The position numbers and the translations under genes were made by a program. Below are positions 9,439-17,490 of a stretch of DNA of 32,247 nucleotides, in pieces. The stretch lies in NCBI GenBank assembly GCA_029060545.1, contig JAIDTT010000083.1:1-32247 (forward strand), read 5' to 3'. The stretch's first letter is position 1; each line of letters begins with the position of its first letter. The DNA comes from Paramuribaculum sp. GTDB taxonomy: Bacteria > Bacteroidota > Bacteroidia > Bacteroidales > Muribaculaceae. Below the pieces are notes generated by a model. That model ran no database searches, was not told the DNA's origin, and was given only the letters and a program-made list of their open reading frames with translations.

Positions 9439-9476
9439 ACGGCTGAATGATGATGATTGGGCATGATTGCCGAGTG

Positions 9477-9484
9477 CAAAGATA
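9477..9484 (-). promoter_or_regulatory. -7 box of nfnAB
   Basis: TATCTTTG on the minus strand matches TAnnTTTG exactly, 38 nt before the nfnA ATG. The -33 element is not clear. Confidence 0.55.
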
Positions 9485-9563
9485 AAAAAAGATACCGAAT
9501 TGATCCGCCTTTACTTAATATATTGATAGGAACTGATGTCCCGTGATAGCCAGGGGTAAGAGC

Positions 9564-9630
9564 AAAAAAAATTGATTGTCTCCCGACAATCAACCTTAGT
9601 TAACCTTAAATCTAATACCATGAAAAACAC
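9564..9630 (-). ncRNA. Putative small RNA, copy 1 (conserved 40-nt box plus GNRA hairpin)
   Basis: Read on the minus strand: a full promoter (9635-9666), then a conserved box (9600-9639, nearly identical to 13404-13445), six spacer bases, a perfect 9-bp hairpin (9572-9580 with 9585-9593) closed by a GGGA tetraloop, then eight U (9564-9571). The expected transcript is about 65 nt and ends as a standard intrinsic terminator. Compared with copy 2, the stem differs at four base pairs and all four changes are compensated. No peptide is conserved: on the plus strand the box holds a 7-codon ORF whose sequence shifts frame in copy 2, and on the minus strand an ATG-initiated frame diverges after the box. 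Function is unknown. The transcript is not antisense to any gene here. Confidence 0.6.
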
Positions 9631-9634
9631 AATG

Positions 9635-9666
9635 CAAATTTAGATACTTCTTGCGGTGTCGCCAAA
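9635..9666 (-). promoter_or_regulatory. Minus-strand promoter of the putative small RNA, copy 1
   Basis: On the minus strand TTTG (9663-9666), 20 bp, then TAAATTTG (9635-9642): an exact match to the Bacteroidota promoter in both boxes and spacing. No minus-strand gene starts nearby except nfnA, which has its own -7 box beyond the hairpin. Confidence 0.7.
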
Positions 9667-9924
9667 TATTATACCGGGAAAATTTATGTGTTTAACATAG
9701 TTTTACATAAAATTGCTGTTGAAAGGTGTGCGAAAGCTATAATTTGTCAGTGAACAGAGGGGAATAGTTGCAATTTGCTATTGGGTGGTAAGGCATATAG
9801 TGTATGATGGTATGTGGCTTCGTTAACATACGTTGACATATTCTGCCTGTCATGCCCGTAGCACCGGAAATTGCCGGAAAATCGATTTGTAGGCAGAAAG
9901 TATGGAAGTTTGAAAAAAATTATC
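9667..9924. other. Intergenic stretch without a recognisable gene
   Basis: AT-rich sequence between the small-RNA element and the promoter of the DUF349 gene. No ORF with family resemblance, no tRNA-like fold and no long repeat is seen. Two CCGGAAA words occur at about 9863 and 9874, with no obvious meaning. Confidence 0.5.
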
Positions 9925-9932
9925 TATTTTTG
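9925..9932 (+). promoter_or_regulatory. -7 box of the DUF349 gene
   Basis: TATTTTTG matches TAnnTTTG, 70 nt before the ATG at 10003. A -33 TTTG at the right distance is not visible. Confidence 0.45.
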
Positions 9933-10002
9933 AAGGCTTATACAAATTCTCTTGGCGCCCCGCAGTGGTCGCCCCAATGCACCAATACCTAAATTTCTTA
10001 CA

Positions 10003-11880
10003 ATGGAAATGCTTGACAATGACACTGATCTGAAGAATCAGGATTACGCCCCCGCCGCATCTGCTGATGATGCCGCTCAAACCGTTAGCACCGAATCTGC
10101 CGCCACAGACACTCTCGATGAGATCGATACCGTAGGGGTAGTGGCTGAAGATGAACCGCAGTCGGAAACCGAACTTCCGGCATCGAAAGCCGATCTTATC
10201 GAAAAGATGAAGGCTACACTCGAAGCCGACAAGGAGTTTGCCGCCGATCTGCTCAATCGCTTCAAGCAGCAATATTACCTGCTTCACAATCTGGAGTTGC
10301 GCCGTCAGCTCGACGAATATGTAGCCGCCGGTAATGAGGCCGAGACGTTTACCCCCGCGCCTGATGCCGATGAGGAGCAATTTCGCTCGCTGCTCGCCGC
10401 TCTCAAAGAGAAGAAGGCTGAACTGCGTATGCGTATCGAGGCCCGCCAGCTGGCCAATCTGGAGCAGAAACGTGCCGTCATTGCCGAGCTCAATGCCATG
10501 AGCGCCGACACAGACAATGTGAACCGTCACTATCCGCAGGCTAAGGAACTGCAGAATCAGTTCAAGGCCATCGGTGAAGTGCCTCAGCAATATGCCACTG
10601 AAATATGGAAAGCATATCAGGAGGCTATCGAGCTCTTCTACGACCAGTGGAAGGTGAACAAGGAGCTCCGAGACTATGACTTCAAGAAGAATCTTAGTGA
10701 GAAGCAGCTTCTGCTTGAGGCAGCCCGTCAGCTTGCTGACGAGCCGGACGTAGTGCTTGCCTTCAAGCGTCTGCAGGATCTCCACGACAAGTGGCGCGAG
10801 GCAGGCCCCGTGGCCAAGGAATACCGCGAGCAGATATGGGCTGAGTTTAAGGATGCTTCGGCCGTAGTCAATAAGAAATATCAGGCTTACTTCGAGGACC
10901 GCAAGAAGCAGGAACAGGAGAATGAGGCTGCCAAGACGGCTCTTTGCGAGCGCATCGAGGCGATTGATCTCGGTGAACTCAAGGGCTACGGTTCATGGAA
11001 CAACGCCACTGCCCGTATCATCGAGGCTCAGGAGGAGTGGAAAAAGCTCGGATATGCTTCGCGCAAGAACAATAATGCTTTATTTGCCCGCTTCCGCGCG
11101 GCCTGCGATGCTTTCTTCGCCGCCAAGGCTGCCTTCTTCGCCGAGACGAAGGAGACACAGCAGGCTAATCTCGAGGCCAAGACGCGACTCTGCGAGCAGG
11201 CTGAGGAACTGATGGAGTCGACTCAGTGGAAGGCTACATCCGACAAGCTCATCAAACTGCAGAAGGAGTGGCGCACTATTGGTGCCGTACCCAAGCGCCA
11301 GAGCGATGCTATCTGGAATCGTTTCCTCGCTGCCTGCGATACCTTCTTCAACCGTAAGAAGGAGGTTACGAGCGGTGTGCGCAAAGCTGAGCACGCCAAT
11401 CTCGAGGCTAAAAAGGAGATTGTGGCTGAACTTACGGCCCTTCAGGCCGACACCGATACCGAACGCGCCGATGCTATAGTCAAACTCTATGAGCTGCGTG
11501 CTCGTTGGCAGCAGACAGGCCATGTGCCTTATGCCGAAAAGGATAAGCTTCATAATGAGTACCGTGAGATCGTAGGTCGTCTGTTTGAGAAATACGACGT
11601 GCGGGAGACCCGCAGCCGCCGGGCATCATTCGAGGCTGCCATTCAGGCCGAGAGCGGCGACCGCTCCAAGATATCGCGTGAACGCGACCGCCTGATGCGC
11701 GCCTATGAGGCCAAGAAGTCGGAACTCAAGACGTATCAGAACAACCTCGGCTTCCTGAGCTCCAAGTCGAAATCTGGCGAATCGATGCTGCGTACCCTTC
11801 AGGGTAATATACGCCGTCTGGAGTCGGATATCGCCGAGATCGAACAGAAGATCCAGTACATAGATTCGCAAATGCAGTAG
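10003..11880 (+). CDS. DUF349 repeat coiled-coil protein
   Basis: A 625-residue, highly charged, mostly helical protein with several DUF349 repeats. The recurring pattern is a helix with W-K (for example YDQWKVNKELRDYDFKKNLS, LQDLHDKWREAGPVAKEYRE, LQKEWRTIGAVPKRQSDAIW, LRARWQQTGHVPYAEKDKLH). The N-terminal 60 residues are acidic and Ala-rich, and the last 80 residues form a coiled coil. The family is widespread in Bacteroidota; its biochemical role is not established. No signal peptide or membrane segment is seen, so it should be cytoplasmic. The frame is open from a TTG at 9952, but the ATG at 10003 begins sensible sequence and is preferred. The next gene follows after 36 nt and may be cotranscribed. 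Confidence 0.85.
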   Translation: MEMLDNDTDLKNQDYAPAASADDAAQTVSTESAATDTLDEIDTVGVVAEDEPQSETELPASKADLIEKMKATLEADKEFAADLLNRFKQQYYLLHNLELRRQLDEYVAAGNEAETFTPAPDADEEQFRSLLAALKEKKAELRMRIEARQLANLEQKRAVIAELNAMSADTDNVNRHYPQAKELQNQFKAIGEVPQQYATEIWKAYQEAIELFYDQWKVNKELRDYDFKKNLSEKQLLLEAARQLADEPDVVLAFKRLQDLHDKWREAGPVAKEYREQIWAEFKDASAVVNKKYQAYFEDRKKQEQENEAAKTALCERIEAIDLGELKGYGSWNNATARIIEAQEEWKKLGYASRKNNNALFARFRAACDAFFAAKAAFFAETKETQQANLEAKTRLCEQAEELMESTQWKATSDKLIKLQKEWRTIGAVPKRQSDAIWNRFLAACDTFFNRKKEVTSGVRKAEHANLEAKKEIVAELTALQADTDTERADAIVKLYELRARWQQTGHVPYAEKDKLHNEYREIVGRLFEKYDVRETRSRRASFEAAIQAESGDRSKISRERDRLMRAYEAKKSELKTYQNNLGFLSSKSKSGESMLRTLQGNIRRLESDIAEIEQKIQYIDSQMQ

Positions 11881-11916
11881 TCTGTATCGCTCCGGTACAC
11901 CCTACATTGTTATTAT

Positions 11917-13308
11917 ATGACAAGTATAAACCAACGAGGACGATACGGACAGTACATCCAGGTGATACTGACGCTGTCGGACTTTCTTATCATCAACATC
12001 GCCTATGCCATTACGGCGAAGCTGGCTCCATCGTTCGTGCTCGAAAATGCGCGAATGGTGTGGCTTATGGCCAACATAGCCTATTTGCCGGCGGCTTATC
12101 TGCTGCGCCACACCCAGACGTCGCGCTCAATAGCGATGGAGCATGTGGTGTCGGCGTCGATCAAGGCGCTGCTGCTCCACGCGCCGGTGTTTATATGCGG
12201 GTTGTATTTTCTGGAGATCGGCAGTATATCATGGACAGCGATGGCGCTTTTCTACGGGCTACTGGTGATAATGCTTCCGCTGTGGTGGGTGCTTTCCCGA
12301 CTGATAATAAAATACTTCCGTCGGCGTGGCCGCAACTATAGCCGCATCGTGATAGTGGGGTCGAATCCTACTACCCGGCGCCTGTGTGAGATAATCGGTT
12401 CCGACCTCGGGTTCGGGTATGCGATCTGCGGCGTGTTCGATGATTCGCCTACCGACGACATTGCCCCCGATCTGTATCGCGGCACAATATCTGACCTGAA
12501 GGCCTATATAAAGGAGCATAAGATTGACGAGGTGTACTGCACACTCGACGCTTCACTTCAGGAAGAACGCGCCGAAGTGATACGCATAGCTGAGGATTGC
12601 GTGGCGCAGGTGTATATCGTGCCGCAACTCGTGAGTTTGTTGCCACGCAACTACGAGATGTTTGCCATCGGTTCGATGCCTGTGCTCGGGGTGTTGCGTC
12701 AGCCTCTGGCAGGAGCGAGCAATCGTGTGGCTAAGCGAGTTTTCGACATAGCTGTGTCGTCGCTCGTACTTCTTTTCTTCCCTCTCGTACTCATACCGGT
12801 GGGTATCGCCATAAAGATAAGCTCACCCGGCCCGATATTCTTCCGACAGGAACGCACGGGCTATCGTGGACGCACATTCAAGTGCTTCAAATTCCGCACG
12901 ATGGTGGTCAATGAAGAGGCGGATAAGACGCAGACGACCAAAAATGACTCACGCAAGACTCGTGTTGGCGAATTTCTTCGCCACAGTTCTATAGATGAAC
13001 TGCCACAGTTTATCAATGTGTTTATCGGCGATATGTCGGTGGTGGGACCGCGTCCGCACATGCTTGCGCATACCGAGCAATATGCCAAGCTTATCCAGAA
13101 ATATATGGTTCGCCACTATATCAAGCCCGGCATCACCGGTTGGGCTCAGATCAACGGCCTGCGCGGTCAGACCGAGGAGCTTTGGCAGATGGAACAACGT
13201 GTGGAGCACGACGTGTGGTATATCGAAAACTGGAATATCTGGCTCGACATCAAGATAATGTTTCGCACAGTGTATAATGCGGTGCGCGGCGAGGAGAATG
13301 CGTTTTGA
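11917..13308 (+). CDS. Undecaprenyl-phosphate glucose phosphotransferase (WcaJ-type)
   Basis: A 463-residue polyisoprenyl-phosphate hexose-1-phosphate transferase that places the first sugar phosphate on the undecaprenyl carrier at the inner membrane. About four N-terminal transmembrane helices (roughly 13-35, 45-65, 80-100, 108-130) lead into a CoA_binding_3/Rossmann-like segment (IVIVGSNPTTRRLCEIIG). The catalytic Bac_transf domain begins near residue 275 with KRVFDIAVSSLVLL. Its hallmark motifs are present: ISSPGPIFFRQERTG, FKFRTM, GDMSVVGPRPH and KPGITGWAQINGLRG. The length fits the family. No other capsule or exopolysaccharide genes flank it, so it is an orphan initiating transferase here. 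The sugar specificity is uncertain. Confidence 0.92.
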   Translation: MTSINQRGRYGQYIQVILTLSDFLIINIAYAITAKLAPSFVLENARMVWLMANIAYLPAAYLLRHTQTSRSIAMEHVVSASIKALLLHAPVFICGLYFLEIGSISWTAMALFYGLLVIMLPLWWVLSRLIIKYFRRRGRNYSRIVIVGSNPTTRRLCEIIGSDLGFGYAICGVFDDSPTDDIAPDLYRGTISDLKAYIKEHKIDEVYCTLDASLQEERAEVIRIAEDCVAQVYIVPQLVSLLPRNYEMFAIGSMPVLGVLRQPLAGASNRVAKRVFDIAVSSLVLLFFPLVLIPVGIAIKISSPGPIFFRQERTGYRGRTFKCFKFRTMVVNEEADKTQTTKNDSRKTRVGEFLRHSSIDELPQFINVFIGDMSVVGPRPHMLAHTEQYAKLIQKYMVRHYIKPGITGWAQINGLRGQTEELWQMEQRVEHDVWYIENWNIWLDIKIMFRTVYNAVRGEENAF

Positions 13309-13320
13309 GGCATCAGCCGG

Positions 13321-13350
13321 AAAATAAAAACGCCGCTCCATCGGGGCGGC
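13321..13350 (-). terminator. Minus-strand intrinsic terminator
   Basis: On the minus strand GCCGCCCC-GAT-GGAGCGGC (13350 down to 13332, with one A-C mismatch) is followed by TTTTTATTTT (13330-13321). No minus-strand protein gene precedes it, but the putative small RNA copy 2 does. On the plus strand the hairpin pairs slightly better (a G-U replaces the mismatch) but no U-tract follows. Confidence 0.5.
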
Positions 13351-13438
13351 CACAACACTCAGCTAAAGGAAATCCGGCTGTCTCACGACAGCCGGTGTTT
13401 TCTTTAACCTTAAATCTAATACCATGAAAAAAACACAA
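13351..13438 (-). ncRNA. Putative small RNA, copy 2
   Basis: The conserved box lies at 13404-13445, followed on the minus strand by eight spacer bases and a perfect 9-bp hairpin (13374-13382 with 13387-13395) with a GTGA loop, also GNRA. The hairpin stem is GC-rich where copy 1 is AT-rich, with every change compensated. The box has two extra A residues relative to copy 1. The minus-strand -7 element is imperfect (TACTATTTG, one extra base) and no -33 is seen, so expression is less certain than for copy 1. The RNA could run on to the terminator at 13321-13350. In the plus direction the same hairpin is followed by TGTTTTCTTT and could instead terminate the upstream transferase mRNA. Confidence 0.5.
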
Positions 13439-13541
13439 TGCAAATAGTAATTATACTAAGAGAACACAGGAATATGGATAAAAGTTAGCGTCGTAATGAA
13501 TTTTTAACATAAATTAAGCCAATCCAACCGCTCACTTTTCC

Positions 13542-13549
13542 TAACTTTA
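13542..13549 (+). promoter_or_regulatory. Possible -7 box of rprYX
   Basis: TAACTTTA differs from TAnnTTTG at the last base and lies 82 nt before the rprY ATG. No clear -33 element. Confidence 0.4.
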
Positions 13550-13631
13550 CACTCGTAAAGCCGCACAGGCTCAAATGTTTCACCAAAAAATCACGTTTCA
13601 CCCGACAAATCAAACAACCAATTAATATCAT

Positions 13632-14342
13632 ATGAGCACAAGAATACTTGTTATAGACGACGAAGAAGCCCTGTGTGAGATTCTGAAATTCAATCTACAG
13701 CGCGAAGGCTATCAGGTCGATACTGCCTATAGTGCCGAAAGCGCTCTCGAGATGGATCTTACCCCCTACTCGCTGTTTATAGTCGACATCATGATGGAGC
13801 GCCTGAGCGGCTTCGATTTCGCCAAGCGTGTGCGCAATATGGCTCCCGTGGAGGAGACACCCATCATATTCTGTTCGGCACTCAACGGCGAGGATGATAC
13901 GGTGACGGGTCTCAACATCGGCGCCGACGACTATATCACCAAGCCTTTCGTGGTATCAGAGGTACTCGCCCGTGTGCGCGCAGTGTTGCGTCGCAGCCAG
14001 GCACATCGTCAGGAGGAGAATCCTTCGCGTCAGGGTATCTATGAGAGTGACATCATATTTCAGGGTCTGCGTATTGACCGCAACGATAAGCTCGCCCTCC
14101 TTGACGGCGAGGATATGGGTCTTACCCGTACGGAATTCGATATTTTGCTCTTCTTCCTCACCCACCGCAACCGCATCTACTCGCGTGAGGAGATCATCAA
14201 GCAAGTATGGGACAATGATGTGGTTGTGACCAACCGCACTATCGACACCAATATAGCACGTCTGCGTAAGAAGATTGGCCCTTATGGAAATAATATCGTG
14301 ACCCGACTGGGTTTCGGATATGGCTTTAAAGAAACGGTATAG
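13632..14342 (+). CDS. rprY: OmpR-family response regulator RprY
   Basis: A 236-residue two-component response regulator. The receiver domain (about 4-120) has the acidic pair D9-D10, the phosphoacceptor D52 in FIVDIMM, and the conserved lysine in the ITKPF motif. The C-terminal winged-helix DNA-binding domain (about 135-234) has the OmpR/PhoB pattern LTRTEFDILLFFLTHRNRIY and TNRTIDTNIARLRKKIG. Its gene overlaps the downstream kinase by 23 nt, which is strong evidence for a coupled pair. Bacteroides RprY is linked to envelope and oxidative stress and to porin-like gene control; that role is taken from the family. Confidence 0.93.
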   Translation: MSTRILVIDDEEALCEILKFNLQREGYQVDTAYSAESALEMDLTPYSLFIVDIMMERLSGFDFAKRVRNMAPVEETPIIFCSALNGEDDTVTGLNIGADDYITKPFVVSEVLARVRAVLRRSQAHRQEENPSRQGIYESDIIFQGLRIDRNDKLALLDGEDMGLTRTEFDILLFFLTHRNRIYSREEIIKQVWDNDVVVTNRTIDTNIARLRKKIGPYGNNIVTRLGFGYGFKETV

Positions 14343-15804
14343 TAGCTTCCTGTGGCGCATGCTTGTGCCGATAGTGGTGATGCTTTGGTGCATCATCGCA
14401 TTTCTCATGTGGCAGCAATACGACCATGAGAAGAAGTATCGGCGTGAGATGATCGAAAGTCATCTCAACGTGATGTCGTCGTCCGTGCTCAAAGCCCATC
14501 AGCAGGGCTATGACAATGAGGAGATGGAGGAATTCCTCAAGTCCCTCGCTCTCTTCTTCGAGGACTCGCGATATGAAGGTGTGCGCATGACCCTCTATAC
14601 CGAAAAGGAATGGAACAATAATGAGGCTCCCGAGCTTTTCCTCGGTAAACTCATCGATCGCGCCACTATCAACAACGCCATGCGCAAGCTCCCCATCGGA
14701 GCCGACTTTGTGTGGCTCGACGACGATACCTACTTCGGATATACGAAAGCTACCGATATGTCCGATCCGCTGCGCATATTCATCATGCTGGACCTCAACC
14801 GTGTGCTGCTTAAGTCGCTGCGTGTGGCTGATGCCGGATTCTGGACTGTGCTTATATTGCTGCTCCTCATCACCACCGGCGTTACATACTTCCTCGTAGC
14901 TCGGATAGCATCGGCTATTCGCCTGCTGCGCGACTTTGCACTACGCGCTTCGTCGGGCAACGGTCAAGTTGACATATCGCAATTCCCACACAATGAATTA
15001 GGTGATATATCGCGTGAGATCGTGAAACTCTATCGTGAACGCGGCGATTCGCTTAATAAGAGCCGTCGTGAACATGATGTGGCCGTACATGCCATCGAGG
15101 AGAAGGCACGCATCAAGCGCCAGCTTACCAATAATATAAATCACGAAATCAAGACTCCGGTAGGTGTAATCAAGGGTTATCTCGACACCGTTATCAGTTC
15201 GCCGGAGATGGACGAGGCCACTCGCTCGTACTTCCTCAAGCGCGCTTCCGACAATGTGGATCGTCTCTGCAACCTTCTCAACGATGTGTCGACTATGACC
15301 CGTCTTGAGGACGGTAGTGGCAATATCCCGATGCGCGCCGTCGATTTCCACGATCTGGTCTATAACGTGCAGAACGACTTTGAATCGAGTCAGATGAATA
15401 ATTCGATGACTTTTGAGTACGAGATACCGCTTGACTGCGAAGTGCTCGGCAACGAGGGCTTGCTTTCGGGTGCTATAACCAATCTGGCCAAGAATGCCGT
15501 GCTTCACTCTCAAGGTACGGAGATGGGCATACGCCTTATCGCCGAGTCGGAGCAGTTCTATACATTTGCGTTCTGGGACAATGGTCATGGCGTGGATCCG
15601 GCCAACATACCTCACCTCTTCGACCGCTTCTTCCGCGTGGACAGCGGACGTTCGCGCAAGACCGGCGGCACAGGTCTCGGCCTGCCTATCGTGAAAAATA
15701 CAATCGAAGCAATGGGTGGTGTGCTGTCAGCTCACAACCGCAGCAATGGCGGTCTGGAGTTCGTATTCACGCTGAAAAAGTACAAAAACGTTAAATTGTC
15801 CTAA
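14320..15804 (+). CDS. rprX: Sensor histidine kinase RprX
   Basis: A 494-residue membrane-bound histidine kinase. Transmembrane helices lie at about 12-30 and 172-195 and enclose a periplasmic sensor of about 140 residues. A short HAMP-like linker follows, then the HisKA domain with the phosphoacceptor H275 in NNINHEIKTPVG. The ATPase domain has N (NLAKNAVLHS), G1 (DNGHGVDP), F (FDRFFRVD) and G2 (GGTGLGLPIV) boxes. All catalytic motifs look intact. The start ATG at 14320 lies inside the rprY gene, so translation is probably coupled. Confidence 0.93.
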   Translation: MALKKRYSSFLWRMLVPIVVMLWCIIAFLMWQQYDHEKKYRREMIESHLNVMSSSVLKAHQQGYDNEEMEEFLKSLALFFEDSRYEGVRMTLYTEKEWNNNEAPELFLGKLIDRATINNAMRKLPIGADFVWLDDDTYFGYTKATDMSDPLRIFIMLDLNRVLLKSLRVADAGFWTVLILLLLITTGVTYFLVARIASAIRLLRDFALRASSGNGQVDISQFPHNELGDISREIVKLYRERGDSLNKSRREHDVAVHAIEEKARIKRQLTNNINHEIKTPVGVIKGYLDTVISSPEMDEATRSYFLKRASDNVDRLCNLLNDVSTMTRLEDGSGNIPMRAVDFHDLVYNVQNDFESSQMNNSMTFEYEIPLDCEVLGNEGLLSGAITNLAKNAVLHSQGTEMGIRLIAESEQFYTFAFWDNGHGVDPANIPHLFDRFFRVDSGRSRKTGGTGLGLPIVKNTIEAMGGVLSAHNRSNGGLEFVFTLKKYKNVKLS

Positions 15805-15810
15805 AAAACG

Positions 15811-15824
15811 AGGTGCGTACACCT
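15811..15824 (+). terminator. Weak hairpin after rprX
   Basis: AGGTG-CGTA-CACCT followed by TTGTGTTT, just after the rprX stop. The 5-bp stem is short, so it is at best a weak terminator. Confidence 0.25.
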
Positions 15825-15874
15825 TTGTGTTTGCATTGTAACTACATCGTCACAGCATAGTGCAATCTATCGCT

Positions 15875-15882
15875 TAACTTTG
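15875..15882 (+). promoter_or_regulatory. -7 box without a following protein gene
   Basis: TAACTTTG, an exact -7 match, with no plus-strand protein gene before the strong terminator at 16002-16040. It could start a small RNA. No -33 is evident. Confidence 0.45.
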
Positions 15883-15888
15883 TCGTTG

Positions 15889-16040
15889 TAATAATAAAGC
15901 CTCGTTTAGGTAGTAAACCAGATAGATCATATCATAAAATATCTATACCAATCGAAATTTTTGCAGAATAGTAATTAGGAGACATTTTTTGATGAAACAT
16001 AGATAAGGGTTGTCGGAGAGACAACCCTTATCGCTTTTAT
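15889..16040 (+). ncRNA. Possible small RNA of about 150 nt
   Basis: Bounded by the -7 box at 15875-15882 and the perfect hairpin terminator at 16002-16040. It contains a small hairpin (GTTTA-GGTAG-TAAAC, about 15904-15918). Only a four-codon ORF (ATG at 15992) preceded by AGGAG is found inside. It could equally be the 3' untranslated region of rprYX ending at the terminator. Confidence 0.35.
16002..16040 (+). terminator. Strong intrinsic terminator
   Basis: A perfect 13-bp stem (16002-16014 with 16020-16032) with loop GGAGA, followed by GCTTTTAT on the plus strand. It also lies 44 nt past the stop of the minus-strand porin gene and may work in both directions. Confidence 0.75.
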
Positions 16041-16075
16041 ATATTGTACTTTATCCGGAATGGAGAACTTTCGTA

Positions 16076-17404
16076 TCAGAAGGAGAACATACACATGGCA
16101 CCCATACGGTAGCTGGTGTGTTTGTCGCCGGAGAAGTCGAGGCGGTGGCCGAGGCAGAATTCCAGACCGGTGGTGAGGCGTGGTGTTATGAGCCAGAATA
16201 GGTTGGCAGCGCCGAGCAGTCCGGTCTTATAGGTGTCGGGGGATACGGTATGCGAGGGGGCGAACCGTGTCTGGCTACCGATGAGGGTCATGAAAAGATT
16301 GGGCTTGAAGTTGTACTGGAGACCGGCACACCATCCCCACGATGCGGGAGCATACATCTGTCCGGCGTCGGGCGACACGCTGATAAGGTCGTAATTGCCC
16401 AGCTGGAGGTCACCACCCATAGAGCCGTAGCCGTGGCCGTAGTTGGCAGTGAGATATGTGGTGAGGTGAGATGTGGGGTGACACACGGCGCTGAGCTGTA
16501 ATCCCCACCCTACTACGTTGTGGTTGGTCTTGGTGAGCAGATTGCGGTATGGGAGGGTGCGTACCATTCCCGACAGACGCACATGCTGGCTCTCGCTCCA
16601 CTGATATTGGGCGAAGGCAGCAAAGTCGGGGAGGTAGTCGCGCACTTTGGCGTTGTTGGCGTTGTCTACGTCGGCTGCTGTCGAAGGCAGCTCGGCCGAC
16701 ACGGCCACTACCCAACGGTCTTTGATCGTAGGCATATAGCGCACGAGCACAGAGGTAGGCCCTACCTTGTTGTTGGGTCCGGCTGCGTCGACCATAGCCG
16801 GCTCGGCAGCGGGATCGGCAAAAGTTGAGGTGGCGTAGCCGACTGTAAAGTCGCGCACCATAGCATACGCTTTCTTAAGTTTCAGGTCGCGTCCCTGGTA
16901 GCCGGTGAAGTCGGTCTCGACATAGAGCTGATATTCGCCGATCACATCATTCTGTCCGATTAGTCGCACGAAGAAGCAAGTACCCGAGGGCGTGGCGTTG
17001 AGGCTACGGCGACTGGTGGGATCGGCGGTCATCGGGAGGAGCATCGGCGAGAAGCCGGCGTTATTGGGCGAACCGCCCCAGTCGTAGTAGGCACGCATTC
17101 TCACCGCACCACCGATTCCGAGCGACAGGCCGGCATTCTTGCTCATAAGCATGAAGTAGGGGGCGGCAGGATCGAGAAAGTGCTGAAACTGATCGTAGAA
17201 GAATTTGCTCACCACACGACGCATCGAATCAATATCGCGACGCTGCTCAAGCGAATCGCCCTTGCTGTCGAGATACACGAGTTTGTGGCTCTCGATAGCC
17301 GCACGGGTCTGTTGGTCGATAAGGTCTTCGGCAGAAGCGCCTATAGCTGTGGCAATCAGCAGCGAAAGAGATGTGAAAGTTCTTAAGATTGACATAATGC
17401 ACAT
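16076..17404 (-). CDS. DcaP-like outer-membrane porin
   Basis: A 442-residue protein with a signal peptide (hydrophobic stretch about 9-22, ending ASA) and then a short coiled-coil-like segment (about 25-65). The remainder shows alternating polar and aromatic beta-strand sequence ending in a terminal phenylalanine (MCMFSF), typical of outer-membrane barrels. The strand GLSLGIGGAVRMRAYYDWGG and the overall layout resemble the DcaP trimeric porin family. Substrate unknown; an orphan gene with no partner. MCIM and an internal MSIL start three codons later are both possible. A one-mismatch -7 box (minus TCGATTTG, 17437-17444) lies upstream. Confidence 0.75.
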   Translation of the reverse strand: MCIMSILRTFTSLSLLIATAIGASAEDLIDQQTRAAIESHKLVYLDSKGDSLEQRRDIDSMRRVVSKFFYDQFQHFLDPAAPYFMLMSKNAGLSLGIGGAVRMRAYYDWGGSPNNAGFSPMLLPMTADPTSRRSLNATPSGTCFFVRLIGQNDVIGEYQLYVETDFTGYQGRDLKLKKAYAMVRDFTVGYATSTFADPAAEPAMVDAAGPNNKVGPTSVLVRYMPTIKDRWVVAVSAELPSTAADVDNANNAKVRDYLPDFAAFAQYQWSESQHVRLSGMVRTLPYRNLLTKTNHNVVGWGLQLSAVCHPTSHLTTYLTANYGHGYGSMGGDLQLGNYDLISVSPDAGQMYAPASWGWCAGLQYNFKPNLFMTLIGSQTRFAPSHTVSPDTYKTGLLGAANLFWLITPRLTTGLEFCLGHRLDFSGDKHTSYRMGAMCMFSF

Positions 17405-17490
17405 GAATAAATAGTTGATATATGCTATAACAACACCAAATCGATACGAAGTGTTTTATGCCGGTACATCCGTTTGTGGCGGATTATGCG

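Noticed and set aside
9620..9643. Seven-codon ORF (MKNTMQI) in the conserved box as a leader peptide
   Set aside because: Copy 2 has two extra A, which changes the peptide (MKKTQCK); the nucleotides, not the peptide, are conserved.
13362..13424. Minus-strand short ORF beginning MVLDLRL in the box, also in copy 1
   Set aside because: The first seven codons match only because the box is conserved as DNA; the spacer length differs by two so the frames diverge at once, and no ribosome binding site is seen.
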